Of a stretch of 64,000 nt of DNA, positions 34,756-47,329 are shown in pieces. The position numbers and the translations under genes were made by a program. The stretch's first letter is position 1. Every line of letters begins with the position of its first letter. The stretch is taken from contig JAJKFH010002906.1 of assembly GCA_023333565.1 (NCBI GenBank), positions 124,001 through 188,000 of the forward strand, given 5' to 3'. The notes under the pieces were generated by a model. It was not told where the DNA came from. It ran no database searches and saw only the letters and a program-made list of their open reading frames with translations. Origin of the DNA: Puffinus mauretanicus (Eukaryota > Chordata > Aves > Procellariiformes > Procellariidae).

Positions 34756-36861
34756 TTTGTGTTATAGTAATGGCAAAGTTGGTACGTAAACATTGAGTGG
34801 GTGAATTAATGGTAATTATGTATGAACATGTTTTTTTAATGTAGTCTTTGTTGTTGTTTGAACACATTGAGGACCTTAATAATGCATTAACCTGTTTTGT
34901 TGCGTTTAGTATCATTTCTGATCTAATGCTTTTATTTCATCCAGACTCATGTCATTTTTTGTATTAAGCAACACCTGTGCTGTTGATCAGCAATATCTGG
35001 CAACCTTCTCCAACATCTGATTCATTTCACTTTAACACCTCATAGCACAGTTCAGGAATGAAATCTTCGATCTCTTGCAGTCAGTAGAAATCCTCTCACT
35101 GCTTTTGGTGAGATCATGATGTCATTCCAGGAGTGTCTTCAGTATATTCATCACTGCTTGCAAAAGGATAACATTTGCTTAATCTGAGGTCAACATTTGT
35201 CCTATGTGTTTGTAGATCTTAATGTTTTTCACACTGTGAATTCAGTATCGTTGTTATAATATCTCAGTTTGGAGATGGCTTGAGATTTTTTTCAAAATTG
35301 TTTGCTATTAAATATTAAGTAAGCTCTCTCTATACCTGAGAAATAGCAGAGTAGACTCAGTTTTGTAATACTGTTTTCCACTGTTTAGTATGCAGGTGGT
35401 TTATTCAGTCCCACCAATTCTGAACTTGAAAATGTCTTGCAATAAACCAGTATCACGACCTTCTTTGCAATTTCTTGGTGTTACTAAGACTGTCAGAAAA
35501 AGCAACCAAGTGCCACATTACTTGTCGTGTTAATGGGAAAATTCTAGATCTCACTCAGTGAAGTATCTATCTCATGCATCCCACACTGCTAAGTCAGTGA
35601 ATATTGCAAAACGCAAAGGCATAAAGGTAAGAGTATGTTTTAATTTCTCTTTAAGGAAATTCCTGGCCTTTTGGTGCTGCAGTTTATCTTCTGAAATACA
35701 AAACTATTCATACAGGAGGCTCTAGTCATCATTTACTTGATTGCTTTTGAGTTCCATATATAATTTTAGGCCTACTTATTTTGTAAATCCAGGTAAAATT
35801 GCAGTCCACACTTATTGTTGAAGATTTATGGTGTTACTCAAATGTTGCCACAGACTGGAAAAGTAAATCTTAGTTGAATATCTTCAAGTTTGTTCAACTA
35901 CAGTGTATTTCTTTACGTAGTGACATTATTATAAAAACATACAATGCTGTTGAACATTCAAGTAGAGAGAAGCTAATAACACATAATGGCGTTCTGATAA
36001 ATAGCTGTAGTGTAAAATTTTATTTACTTTTCATATTTTGGACCTGATTCTGTTGTGCTGAACACAGAAATGCCCTACAGCATTAGCTTAGGTAGGAACA
36101 AGACAAAAATTGTGTCTTGTCTTTGTGGTTTAAAGTAGCATTTAAAGAACTAAATGATTCCTGAGCCAATTTCAAATGTGCTAAAAGCCATTAGTCCTTT
36201 GATACAGGACAAAGTTATTAAGGAAATGGATTTTTGAATACTGCTTGCAAGAACTGGTTCTTACAGTTCATATACATTCATGAGGGATGTAACGAGACAA
36301 TTCAATACACAAAATACAGAATGTGTATGTGTTGATTGTTGTTTGCTGGTGTTGCATTTCTAAAAATGCACAAATGCTTTGCTGAAAAGTAGCCAAAAAT
36401 CACGTATGCATAACTAAGTATCCAAACGTAAGTACGTAGTTGAAACTCACCTCCAGAAGAGAAAAACTGTCTTAAATAACAGTCTTAACCTGAGAAGTAA
36501 TTCTGCAGAAACAGCATGATGGTGCCCTGTGGTCATTGCATCTCTTTTCCAATCTGATATTCTTGCAAACGTCATGGTCTTTCACAGTCTCAGTTTGGAG
36601 AACTCATCTGGCAACTGGGATTCAAATTTCCCCTTTCCTTTGCTCTGTTAATACACATAGCAGCTCTGCAATGCTAATTCTGTCCTTAACATCTCCTGAG
36701 CAGTCCCAGGAAGCCCTCAGATTATATTTTCACATTATGCCTAGGTTCAGTTCTAATGGGTCACAAGGCAAATAGGAGCAAATAATGTCGAATCAAAAGA
36801 CAAGCGTTGTACTGAGACTGTGCGTGACACATGAGTGCTTTCCCTCTACTAAGCGATGATA

Positions 36862-37357
36862 AGACACGCACTGAAGTGCTGTGTCCAGTTCTGGGCACTA
36901 TCCTTCAAGAAAGATGTGGGATAATTGAAAGGAGTCCAGAAGAGAGGACCTGTAATGACTAAGGTCCAGCAAACAGATCGAAACATGAGAACAGATTGAA
37001 AAACTGAGGTGGTTTAGCTTCAGAAAGACAAGACTCACGTGTTCGGTAACAGTCTTCAAATACATGAAAAACTATTGCAAAGAGAACGAAAATAGTCTGC
37101 TTTCGCTTAATTTGAATAGGACACGAAGTAATGGGCGTAGATCGGAGCAAGAACTGATTTAGAGCAGATATGAAGAACTTTTTAAGAGTAAGGATAATTA
37201 ATGAAAAAGATTGCCTGGAAGCGCAATCCATGGAGTCCCAGTCACTGACCTTTAAGAACTGGTTAGACATCTGTTGGGAGATATAAATTTAGCTGATCCT
37301 GCCTTGAGATGTGACCTCTGAAGTCCTTTCCAGCCCTATGAGTCTATCATTGTGTAA
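36862..37357 (+). mobile_element. CR1 LINE 3' fragment, old
   Basis: It starts in the C-terminal ORF2 segment (GTGTCCAGTTCTGGGCACTA, the VQFWA region), continues with the ERVQ-like GGAGTCCAGAAGAGAGGACC, and ends with GAAGTCCTTTCCAGCCCTAT then GAGTCTAT, a decayed tail. Frames are heavily interrupted, so this is an older subfamily than the intron 1 copies. Confidence 0.8.
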
Positions 37358-39649
37358 ATTCCAGCGTGCTCGAACATTAAACTGATCATTTGCAGTGGAA
37401 ATGTCCATTCCCTGAGGTCTGAGCTACAGACCATTAAAATCAGGGGGAATTTTTCCAGTGACTTTAATAAGCATTGGATCAGGCCCTAATTGAGTGTGTA
37501 ATTTGGAGCTGCGTATGGAATTTGGTCCACAATTCTGTTAATGGTATTTGCAAATGAGAAGAATCCAACTCCTTTTCCCAGGGCACGTTAGTTTGCAATG
37601 GTTACAAGAGAAAGTAAACACACGCTGAAGAAGGAGTGCTGGATATTTCTTACAAAATTGAATAGAATTGACTGAAGACAGACACAAGGAGAAGTTCTCT
37701 GGGGAAAAATCAGCAACTTTTCTCCAGGAAGAATATTTTAGACAGCTATTTTTTACATCAATTAAGCAGGGCCAGACAGAAAGAGACAAGAAAAACTATG
37801 TTAGCAACACTTTAAAAATAAATAGGTATCATGAACGTGAGAATGAAATGTTTGTCTCTGCTGAAAGATCAAATTAGCTGAGAGCCTGAAAAGGGGCAGA
37901 GCAAAAGAAGGAGAGACATGCAGAAATTCAGGCTGTCAGTAGATTCAATCGGTTGCATAGTGACTGACGAGGAAAGATCCATTCCCGTAGTCTGTTACCA
38001 AATAACATAAAGATTTTCCTCCACTCTGAATGATCAATTAAATCACAAGCACTTAGGCCAGCTAAAGCTCTGCCTGTGCAATTGCACATGTTTATGCAAT
38101 CTGGAGGAATGCTAATATGCATAAAGTTAAGAGTTTGCGGATTTGCGAAATCAGAGCTGCTGTGGGCATCCGCAGCTGCTCTGCTTTCGTGGGTTGTGCG
38201 CATCTCCTGGAAATTCTTTCTCTGTTACCCTTGTGTTGCGGCAGGAAACAGGCGAGTGCTCAAAATGCTCCTCTAACAGATGCAGGAAGCTAAGGTTACT
38301 AATATGGGGCTAATACACACATGAAAGATCTTTGCTCTTGATTAATTCATTATCTCTAGGAGTCAAGACACAAGGTTTCTAGAATCATCTCCCCTCTCCG
38401 GTTTGTTTGTTGCAGACGTGTTCTGTGTCTGCACACAAGCTTGAACACTCTACCTGAGAGATCATTTATAAAATATTTATTTACTTTGCATTCGGGGAAG
38501 AAAAAAAGAAAAAAGTTTGCATAATATTATTGATGGAATCTTTGACTGCCAAATACTGAATTATTTATAGCTTAATTGTACAAACGATCCCCATGAAGAC
38601 CTGTTAGATTGCAATATGCAATTGATACACTGCGCAAAACCAGGGACATGTCCTTCAGACTTTGTTGTGGTACTTTGGTGGGTCACCTTAAAACAGGTAT
38701 AAACACTTTGCAGAGGCAAAGCTGGAATACCCGACAGCATTTTTGAAGTTGCAAGGGGTAAAAAGGTCTGCAGAAAGCCCCATGTGGCAAAATATGCTCT
38801 GACCTGAATTACCCCGTGTGGGACCTTTCCACTCGCAATCCATGTGTGCCCATCGGCCAGCGATCTGTCAAGCTGTGCACAATTCCCTGATGCTCCCCTT
38901 CCCCGTGGTCAACCTAGTCCCTTCTGCCCGTCAGCAGGTCCCACCTACGCTATGGACACTGCAACCCTGTGCACGGCTCTCCACCTACAACCATGAATAT
39001 TCACCGTTTTCCTCCCCTAACACCAAGCACTAACAGGGAAGGTTAGGAGAGTGCATCCACTCACCTGCTGCTTTGGTTCTGTGCCTGCATACCTGTTGCA
39101 GAGAAATACATAAATAGATGTTTCACTCTTAAATTCATAAAGTTAAATGCTTGTAAATATTTTGTGAGCATGCCTTTTAATACAGCCTTTAACTGTGCAA
39201 TCACTATTTTAATTCCACAGGTTTCCTGGCTTCAATTCTGCTTTTCAGAGAGAAACACACTATAGTGCATTGAGACCCTTCTGTTCCCACTCCATCATCC
39301 CAAAACTACTTCTGTCCTATTTTGCTGGGTTTTTTTTCCCTTCCCTCTCTCCTAATCCACATTGCTCCTGCCCCTCTCTTCCCGCTGGCTAGCAGACAGA
39401 CAGGCCAGCAAGCTTCTCCTCCTTTCACCTTCAAATGAGGCAGGTGTTTTTTCTCCTCCTTTGTCCGTAGTAGGAGAAAAAGCAATTTAATAGAAATTAA
39501 TAGCAATTTAATAGAAAACCAGAGTCAGCCACTGCAAACCTGGAACATGATTTTTTCCTGTGCCTGGCCATTCCTTGCATTTTTTCCTTCCCCGAGTAAG
39601 GCAAATAAGAGAAATGAGGAAAATGGGAATCTATAGTGGATCAGAGAAT

Positions 39650-40470
39650 AGTTTCTATTCATTCACCACCCTCTCTCTCCGGGCCAGCACCAGAGGCTTC
39701 AGAGAGTCCCACCATAGACAGACAGGGGATAGTATCTCTTCCACATTGAGACTCATCCTATTCTTGAATACTGGCTTAAGGCTTAAGATCTGAAGCACCA
39801 TGTTAAATACCCTTATGTCGTTTTGTTCTCTTTGTTCTTTCCTTTCCAGCAATTTTAGTGTCATTTGCAAAGTTATCAGCAAAGAGTTTATGTTTTCTTC
39901 CAGATCACTGATAAAGACATTGAACTGTGTTGGCTCCTTTGAAGCCATTAAATAACCCATTAGAAGAGAGTAGAAACATGCTGATGTAGCTGCTAATTGG
40001 TTCACAGAGCATTTGATACAGGTAAATTGATTTTGTATAGTACTAGGGTTTTTTACCAGATTGTCATGCAGGGCTACATCAAATGACTTAGAGTAATCCA
40101 TGTGTATTAAGTCAATACATCTACCTCAAGCAACTGCATTTTAGTCTCGTCTTGTTGCTTGAATGCACCTATTTTCCATTAAAAATATATTGATTGACAT
40201 TACATAAGCTACTACCTATGAATTAATTTCTATTTGTTTCCCATATCTGTCTTTATTAGTATTTTGCCCAGGGTCTATGTAACGCTTGTAATTATCTGAA
40301 CCCATCACATTTATTCTTTACAGTGTGCCACGTACACTTTTTACCAGTCATCTGAAATGTCCCCTGTGCACCAATATTTGTTCAGAATGAATATGAATGG
40401 CTCCAAGAGTATCTCCACCAGCTTTTGTCATACTCTTGGGAGCATTCAACCCTGAAGATTTAAATGTGTT
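39650..40470 (-). mobile_element. Ancient CR1-like RT relic
   Basis: Minus-strand frames give RT-like pieces: MDYSKSFDVALHDNLV (motif A region, canonical [10 protein letters not shown]) and, further on, QFNVFISDLEENINSLL (canonical LFNIFINDL). Upstream, at 40300-40460, the minus strand AACAAATATTGGTGCACAGG then GGACATTTCAGATGACTGGT corresponds to the pre-RT STGEVPEDW segment. Motif B is not recognisable. It is a strongly eroded LINE relic with approximate ends. Confidence 0.6.
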
Positions 40471-43400
40471 TTGCTTTCACTGATGAACGTTCTCTCACAC
40501 ATACAGTGAAAGGGAAAGAATTTCATATCACTTCATAATTATAACAGGAAAAAAATCAGCTCTCCAAAGTAGCTTAGTAAAAACTGTGCTTTCTTATCCA
40601 GAAACTAGTCCCCAGGTGAATTCAGTTTCATTCACATCAAAGGCAAAAAAGAAATCATTGCCTTTTGCTCTTGTTAGCTATTCAGAGACAATACGGTTGT
40701 GACAGAAACAGCTGAGCTGGATTTTGGCTTATGCATCAATAACAAAACTTTTAACCAAGTTAAAATACTGGATGTTCAGTCTTAGGGATGGCTAAGCCAA
40801 AAAGATCACTCTTTAGGCAATTTTCACATTCTAAGTTGAGTTTCCAAGTCTGGCATGTAATCTTCAGCAAATCTTAGGAGGCTTGATCTGGATAGCTTTG
40901 ATGGACAGCAAAGCAAGGCACTGCATTATTGCATTTTTATTAAGTCACATTTCAAATCTGAGAATTAGGCTCTTCCTTAAAAACTGTCATGCATTTGGAA
41001 AAGCTTGTGTATTCCAGTGACATCACGCATGACATTTCTTCACAGTTTTTTTTCCTTTATATTTATTGAAAAGTGAAATGAGGTTTTAAATCTTATGTTT
41101 GTCTCTTAGAGGGTGAACTGGATAGAGGTTTCTGAATGACTCATTTGGGCCACTGACTCAATTCTAACAAATTTCAGTAACAACTCGTTATAAAAGACTG
41201 GACAGGATGGGAGGGCTTCTGGCCACATTGTGACTGACCCGACTTCCCATTGTTTCAGCCTGGATAACACAGATGGATTCATTCTTAAACTCAAGCAGAA
41301 GTAATTCGCTTGATGGGATGACCATAGCAACATCTATCAATTATCTGACTAGTTTTCTAGAAACTAGAACGGTAGAGTAGAGATGAGCTTGAACAGACTT
41401 TTGCACATTCTCAGTTTTCACTGTCTTTGTTGCCTTTGGGTGAGTTGAGTAGCTAACAAAACTCAACGCTTCCCTTCACTGTGTCATCAGCAGATACCAG
41501 ATGACATCATAAGGAAATTAAATATTTGCAGTTGCCTCACAGGAAAACTTAGAAATGCACAAAACCACCCCTGAAGCCTACTCTTGTGGGAGGCAATACA
41601 GAGGTCCATTCTGATGAAAGTGATGGAGTTGCCATGGAGGCCTGACAGTGTGGTAATTCAACATACACGGAGACAACGTCAAGCCTCGAGGCCTCAAAGC
41701 CCTGACCCAAAATTGCTCTTGTTCAATGGCCTCATAGAGGGATGGCAGCCGAAGAGAGGATGGATGCCTAAACTGGAGGCATTTACCCTGGGGGGAGAAG
41801 GGAAACAATTTATACTCCATCATAATCAGTCAAAATCTCACTCTCCGTAGACCAGCTCTGAGTACGAAAGATGTTAGGTAAATGACAACTGTGACGTTAT
41901 AGAAATGGTTCCGTTTAAAATTGCAGATGACTGTGAAATTTGACAGAGAATCTTTGTACCTCCTCGTCACACCTTTCTATGACATGGTTGTGTATGAAAT
42001 CAGGTAGGCCACCTAGCCTCGAAACACGGCTTGCTTACATTTCCAGCATGACCTGAAGATACCAAAAGAAAATCACAAGTTTCTGAACTCTAATTTCTTG
42101 CCTGTGGCTGGCTGGTTTAAAATACACATTGGAATTACCTAACATCCAGGATTTAGTTATGCCTTCAAGCTCCCGCTAAATGGAAGGAAAATTTCCAATG
42201 CTGGTTGAAACACAGGGAACACAACATCTTTCCTGAAACGTCTCAGGAAATGGGGACCTCTCATGGGGATTCTGGCACCATTTCACCAAAAAAGCTAGCT
42301 TTCTTCAAAAACAGACCTGTCAGAAGGCAGCCTCCATAACTTCAGGCTCTCCTGCACTACCAGAGACATGGGCTGAGTCATCTTGCCAAATTAGCTAAGT
42401 AACTTTCCCAGAGCTTTGAAACCCGTAGCTCCCAGACATCCTCACCTCGCTGTCACTGATGTGATGAGAAACAGGCTCCTTAGATGGAGGCTCTCCTTCT
42501 AATCTGGTAGTTGCTTCAGGCCCTGTAGTTTTTTAAACTGTGTCTATCACACAAGGAAGGGTGCAATTTTCTGCCGCGGTATGCATCTTTCACTGGTGTG
42601 TGATTCGCAGTGAGATGAGGCGAGGTGTCTGAAAGACATGCCTGCTGACAGTGATGACTTGATGACTGAAGTCTGTGGATTTTCTAAGGCATCAATTTCC
42701 TCCTGGGAAAAATAAAATAATAATCCCTCCATTTTATCTTTCAGTGATGGATGTTGTGTTATTGTAAAGCCTTTATACTCTCAGCAGCAAGTACTTAAGT
42801 ACATACTACATGCTGCGGTTAAATCAGTCAGTGCCAATCTACTTGGATACATTTATCACCACCTCATCCTTCCTTCCTTAGTCTTCTCTGGAACAATTTT
42901 CTCTTTTTGTGCAAAACTACCCATCATTCCAAAATATCGTTCAGCCAGAATCGAGCTTCATGAAAAGCTAAACCATGCAGGCAGGGTGGCTATGTAAGTG
43001 GAATGTGTTAGCCAAAGCCCTTTGTTCAGGGCTCCAACTCAGTAATAACCGGTGTGTCATGGACTATATGAATTGGTATCATCCTTTATTCAGTGGACTT
43101 TGTACTATGTAAATTCAGGCATACACACAGGTAAAGATATGGTATCATTTCTTACAGGTGGAGTCTAGGCACCCGATGCACTCTTAATCTTATACTTGTT
43201 TACGCTCATTTTTTTGCTAGGGTTCTCAAGTAACAACGTCGCTGTACCATGAAATGCATGTATATGCACTCTTTGACCATTTATGCTTTTTACCCTAAAT
43301 CCAAATTTTCTCTTTCAGACATCGCTTTTGTTCCTCCTTTGTCACCTCAATGGGGTTGTGACCCACCACGAAGAGTATCTTCCAGGGTAGGACATCATCA

Positions 43401-46400
43401 TGTTGTTTGTCCCTTCTTTTCAGTTCTAAACATGATTTTCCCTCTTCAGAATTTTGCAGTCAACGTGACATTCTGGCTTTGTTCTCATTTCAAGAAACCT
43501 ATTTCCCCTCCAGAAATTTCACCTCCTAAAAACATTAAAGAAAAAATAAAAAGAAAGACCGTGGTGAAAAACTTATTAAAAAAAAAAAAGCGTTTCCTTT
43601 TCTGGTATCTCTTTCAGAGGAAACAAGTTTATCTGTTGAGAGCCCTTTCCTAGATCATTATGAGATCATTATTTCCAGCATATCTCAAAAGCCTCCCTTG
43701 TATTCAAAACTGCCAAGAAACTGAGTCACCTCTATTAGAAACGTCAGCTGCTAATAAGACTTCGGTCCCTCCTTACTGTGACTATGGGGAGAACCATTCC
43801 GGCGTTAAAGGCTGTGCCGTAGGAGGAGAGCTGGTTAGGTGCCAAGAGGCGGTTCAGGTTGCCACCTTGAAAGCAAATTTTCCCTGAGAACCAGGAATGA
43901 CCTACAGTGTGTGGTAAAACTCAGAGGACAAACGGTATTTCTAAAGGGAATGGTGCCAGGAAAGCTATTTCATTCTCATTTGGGTTCCTGACTGTCTCAA
44001 GAAACAGCACACAAAATTTAAGCCTTTATTTTGAACGTCCTTCTTTCTGAGGGCTCTAATTATATTCCTACTACACATTTTATGCTTTTTTGGTAAATAT
44101 CTACAGTGCAAAATTGTCCCATGTGATAAGTGATGAACACAGACAGGAGCTTGGATAGTTGGTAGTGATTCTAGGTTTGCTGATGAGTTGGTTTTTTGCA
44201 GAGCTAGAATATTGGAAGGCGATTTTGAAATGCACTGTGTCATCCAGGTTGCATCCATTGCTCTTTCTTGCTAAACCTCTGTGAAAACTCCTGACATATT
44301 TGTCAGCAAAGCAGCCAGATTCTTTGAAGATGACAAGAAGCAGCAATTTTATAAGGTGCTTAACCTACATTTCAACCCTATTAAACAAGCGAAGAGAAAC
44401 TGTTACTACCCTCTTACTCATTTTTAATTTAGTTTAAGTCAGTAACAGCAATGCTATCGCTTGCCCCCCAAGTCATGTTGTATTGACAAAGAGGAAAGAA
44501 CGTGATGTTCATTTTCCTCAAGGGCATCTCTTAGATATGTAAGCTGACTTCCTTATTGATTGGTACTTGTCAATAAGTAATCAGAAGCCTAGGGATTGTC
44601 TCTCTCTCAGTCTGTAACAGATCATTTCCCCAGAGTACTCTACTTGCTGTAGGTGAACAGGGATTTAGTTGTTAGGTATTTATTATATATTTAAACATGT
44701 ATTTTACTCTTGTGGGGAGAGCAGGAATGACTAGGTAAAATAAATGTGAATTAAATGGACTTCGGGGGAAATGCATTTTTGTTTTCTAAAATTCTCAAAG
44801 TGTGGCAATCAGAAAGGTTGACTTTCATCATAAATAAGGTGTGTCTCAAAGAACTTTGGACAGATGATGGGAAAGATAAAGCTTGGGTTCTAAGGGAGGT
44901 TTTGAGAAAACAAGGTCAGTGCTTTTCAAAGAAAGTGTATTTTTTTTTTTTTAAATACTTCAGGGAGTCTCAGGGATAAAAATTATTTCTGGCTGGAGTA
45001 ATTTAACAGCCAGAAAAAAGAAAACCTTCTCAAGCTGATAAATATTTAATACCTAACCAGAAGCCTCAAAATTATTTTTCACTCTAGTGCTAGACTTTCC
45101 TGCACTGAATAATGATATCTTATTAAAAACTTGTTAATTGGTGTGACACTAAATGCAAGTTAGTACAGGTCTCTTATACTTCAAGTTCTGCCAGTGTACT
45201 ATCTTCAAGTTTTCACAACAACTATGTTACAAAACAATTTCAGTAACACTTCTACACCGTATCTATTGAAAACACTGTGTTTATGAATGTTAGTATCATG
45301 AGCCTGTCCTCATATCCGTACAAAATACACAGCAGTGATAAGTGATAATGCAAACTAATCTGCATCAAAACCCACTTGGTAGTGTCAGAAGTGTAAAAAT
45401 ACAGACATTTTGCAATAAGGAGTCTTCTTACAGAGCTTAATCGAGAGAGAAGAAACCCATCTGAAATCAATTTTTCAGACACGAAAAAGGCTGCATTATG
45501 CTACATTATGCTATTACTTATTCCTTCTCATCTTAACCTGCTAAATGTGGTCAACCATTGATTTTACAGTTTCTAGTGAAGAGTCTTACTTTTGGACAGT
45601 GAGAGAGCATTTATATCAAGCAATGGACTTAGCACTGGTCCAGCTGTTAAAAAATGGATGTAATCAAAAGCAGCTCTTATTAATGGTCAAGAACCCATTA
45701 TACATGAACGCATCCTATCATTGACGCTGAGTCCTCTGGGAGTAACCTGCACCAATTGACGGAGGCGTTTGTACAAATACTTTTAGCCGCTCTATCCTCC
45801 CAGGAGTGTTTTAATGCTTTCAAGAAAATTACTCTGTAGCCTTGTATAAAACAACATTGAGGAGAACAAAAAAAGAAGAAAATCCTGCAGCTTACTGTTT
45901 TCCTTGCAGGGAAAGCAGGCATTTCACAAACCCGGTAGTAGCCTAAACTTTCACAGATCAGGTGAGGGGGTGGAGGTATGAAGTAGACACACAGACTATT
46001 TCACCAGCCTTGCTGTCCTGATTTCAGAACAGTGCTCAGGAGATCACACCAGGGTGTCCTCTGTTGCTCTTTACAGAAAGACTGAAGCCACTGTCGTGAA
46101 GATTTTGAAGGCCGAAATGTCAAATACTTTTCCTTCAGTACCCCGAGACACAACCTTCAGTCTTCAAAAAGAAAGCAGAGGAGGTTTACTTTCCAGCCAA
46201 TTGTACAGCTCCCCTCTCATTGCTAAATTCAACTCTAACCTAAAGCACTACAAGAACATGCTTCCAAGCCATGTAAAACATCCCATGGACAATGCAAGGA
46301 CTGATCCATTGAGGGGCACAAGTCTCCTTCCACACTAAAAGGAAAAACAGCATTCACTTCTGATTTTCCAACACATTGATAGTAGTTAAGAGGGGCTTGC

Positions 46401-47329
46401 TTAGGCTTTCCTTGAATTAAGTACATCACCTTTTACAGTTTACGGTCATGTACCTGGGTTCATTTTTATCTACGCATAGCTGGAGATAAGATACATAATT
46501 TTTCCAGTGTGATTATAAATGCTTCAAAGCAGGGAACAGATCCTGCTGGGTATCTTCAAGCAGTAATAAACTCACAACCTATGTAATCCCCTTTGAAATA
46601 CTGGTTTCTCCTTACACAGAGAAATGATGTTCTGTGCTGTTATTTGAGTTACTGTGCTTCTTGTGTACCGGTGTGCATTGAATTTATCATGTAGTTAGAA
46701 AAGCCTTACTCAAAAAACCTGTTTTTCCTTAAAAAAAACCAACCCTTTATTCAGTCCAGATAGTTGTGGTAACAACTTTGAAAATATGAACCAGACAGCG
46801 CAAAAACTTTCTGGTGAGTTTAAAGACCTCTTGAAACAATAGCACTAGGAGGTATGAAATACTGCACACTTCTTAAGGGAGCGTTCTTAACTCCTAAAGA
46901 CAAGTTTGAGGGACATAAATGTACCACCAAAATAAAAACATACAAAAGAGAAAGAGTCTTATGAGCCACAGCTGTCATGGTTGCTATTCAAAGCAAGTGG
47001 TAACTGTAAGCTCACTTTCTGCTGACAGCTACTATGCTAAATTTCCAAGCTGATACTGGCCACTTGGGTACCTCTCTTCTAGTGGATAATTCAAATAACT
47101 TAGCAAAGGGATTCTCAGATAATCTTTTTCTGGTTTTTGAAAGTTCACCTGCACTGCAGGTTCCCCCAGGAATGCATTCAGTTTCTGCTAAAAGGCCAGC
47201 CACACACGTTTCAAGCAGCGTTTAAATCCCAGGTAAGCAATCCACAGACTGCAGACAGCCCTTTTTCAAGAGCAAATGATGTGAAAAATGGGACCTATTT
47301 TGTTCTGCTTTATTGAAACCAGAGACACC

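Noticed and set aside
43249..43653. 134-codon plus-strand open frame in the intergenic region
   Set aside because: Ends in a Lys-rich stretch created by an A-run; no family resemblance and no promoter context.
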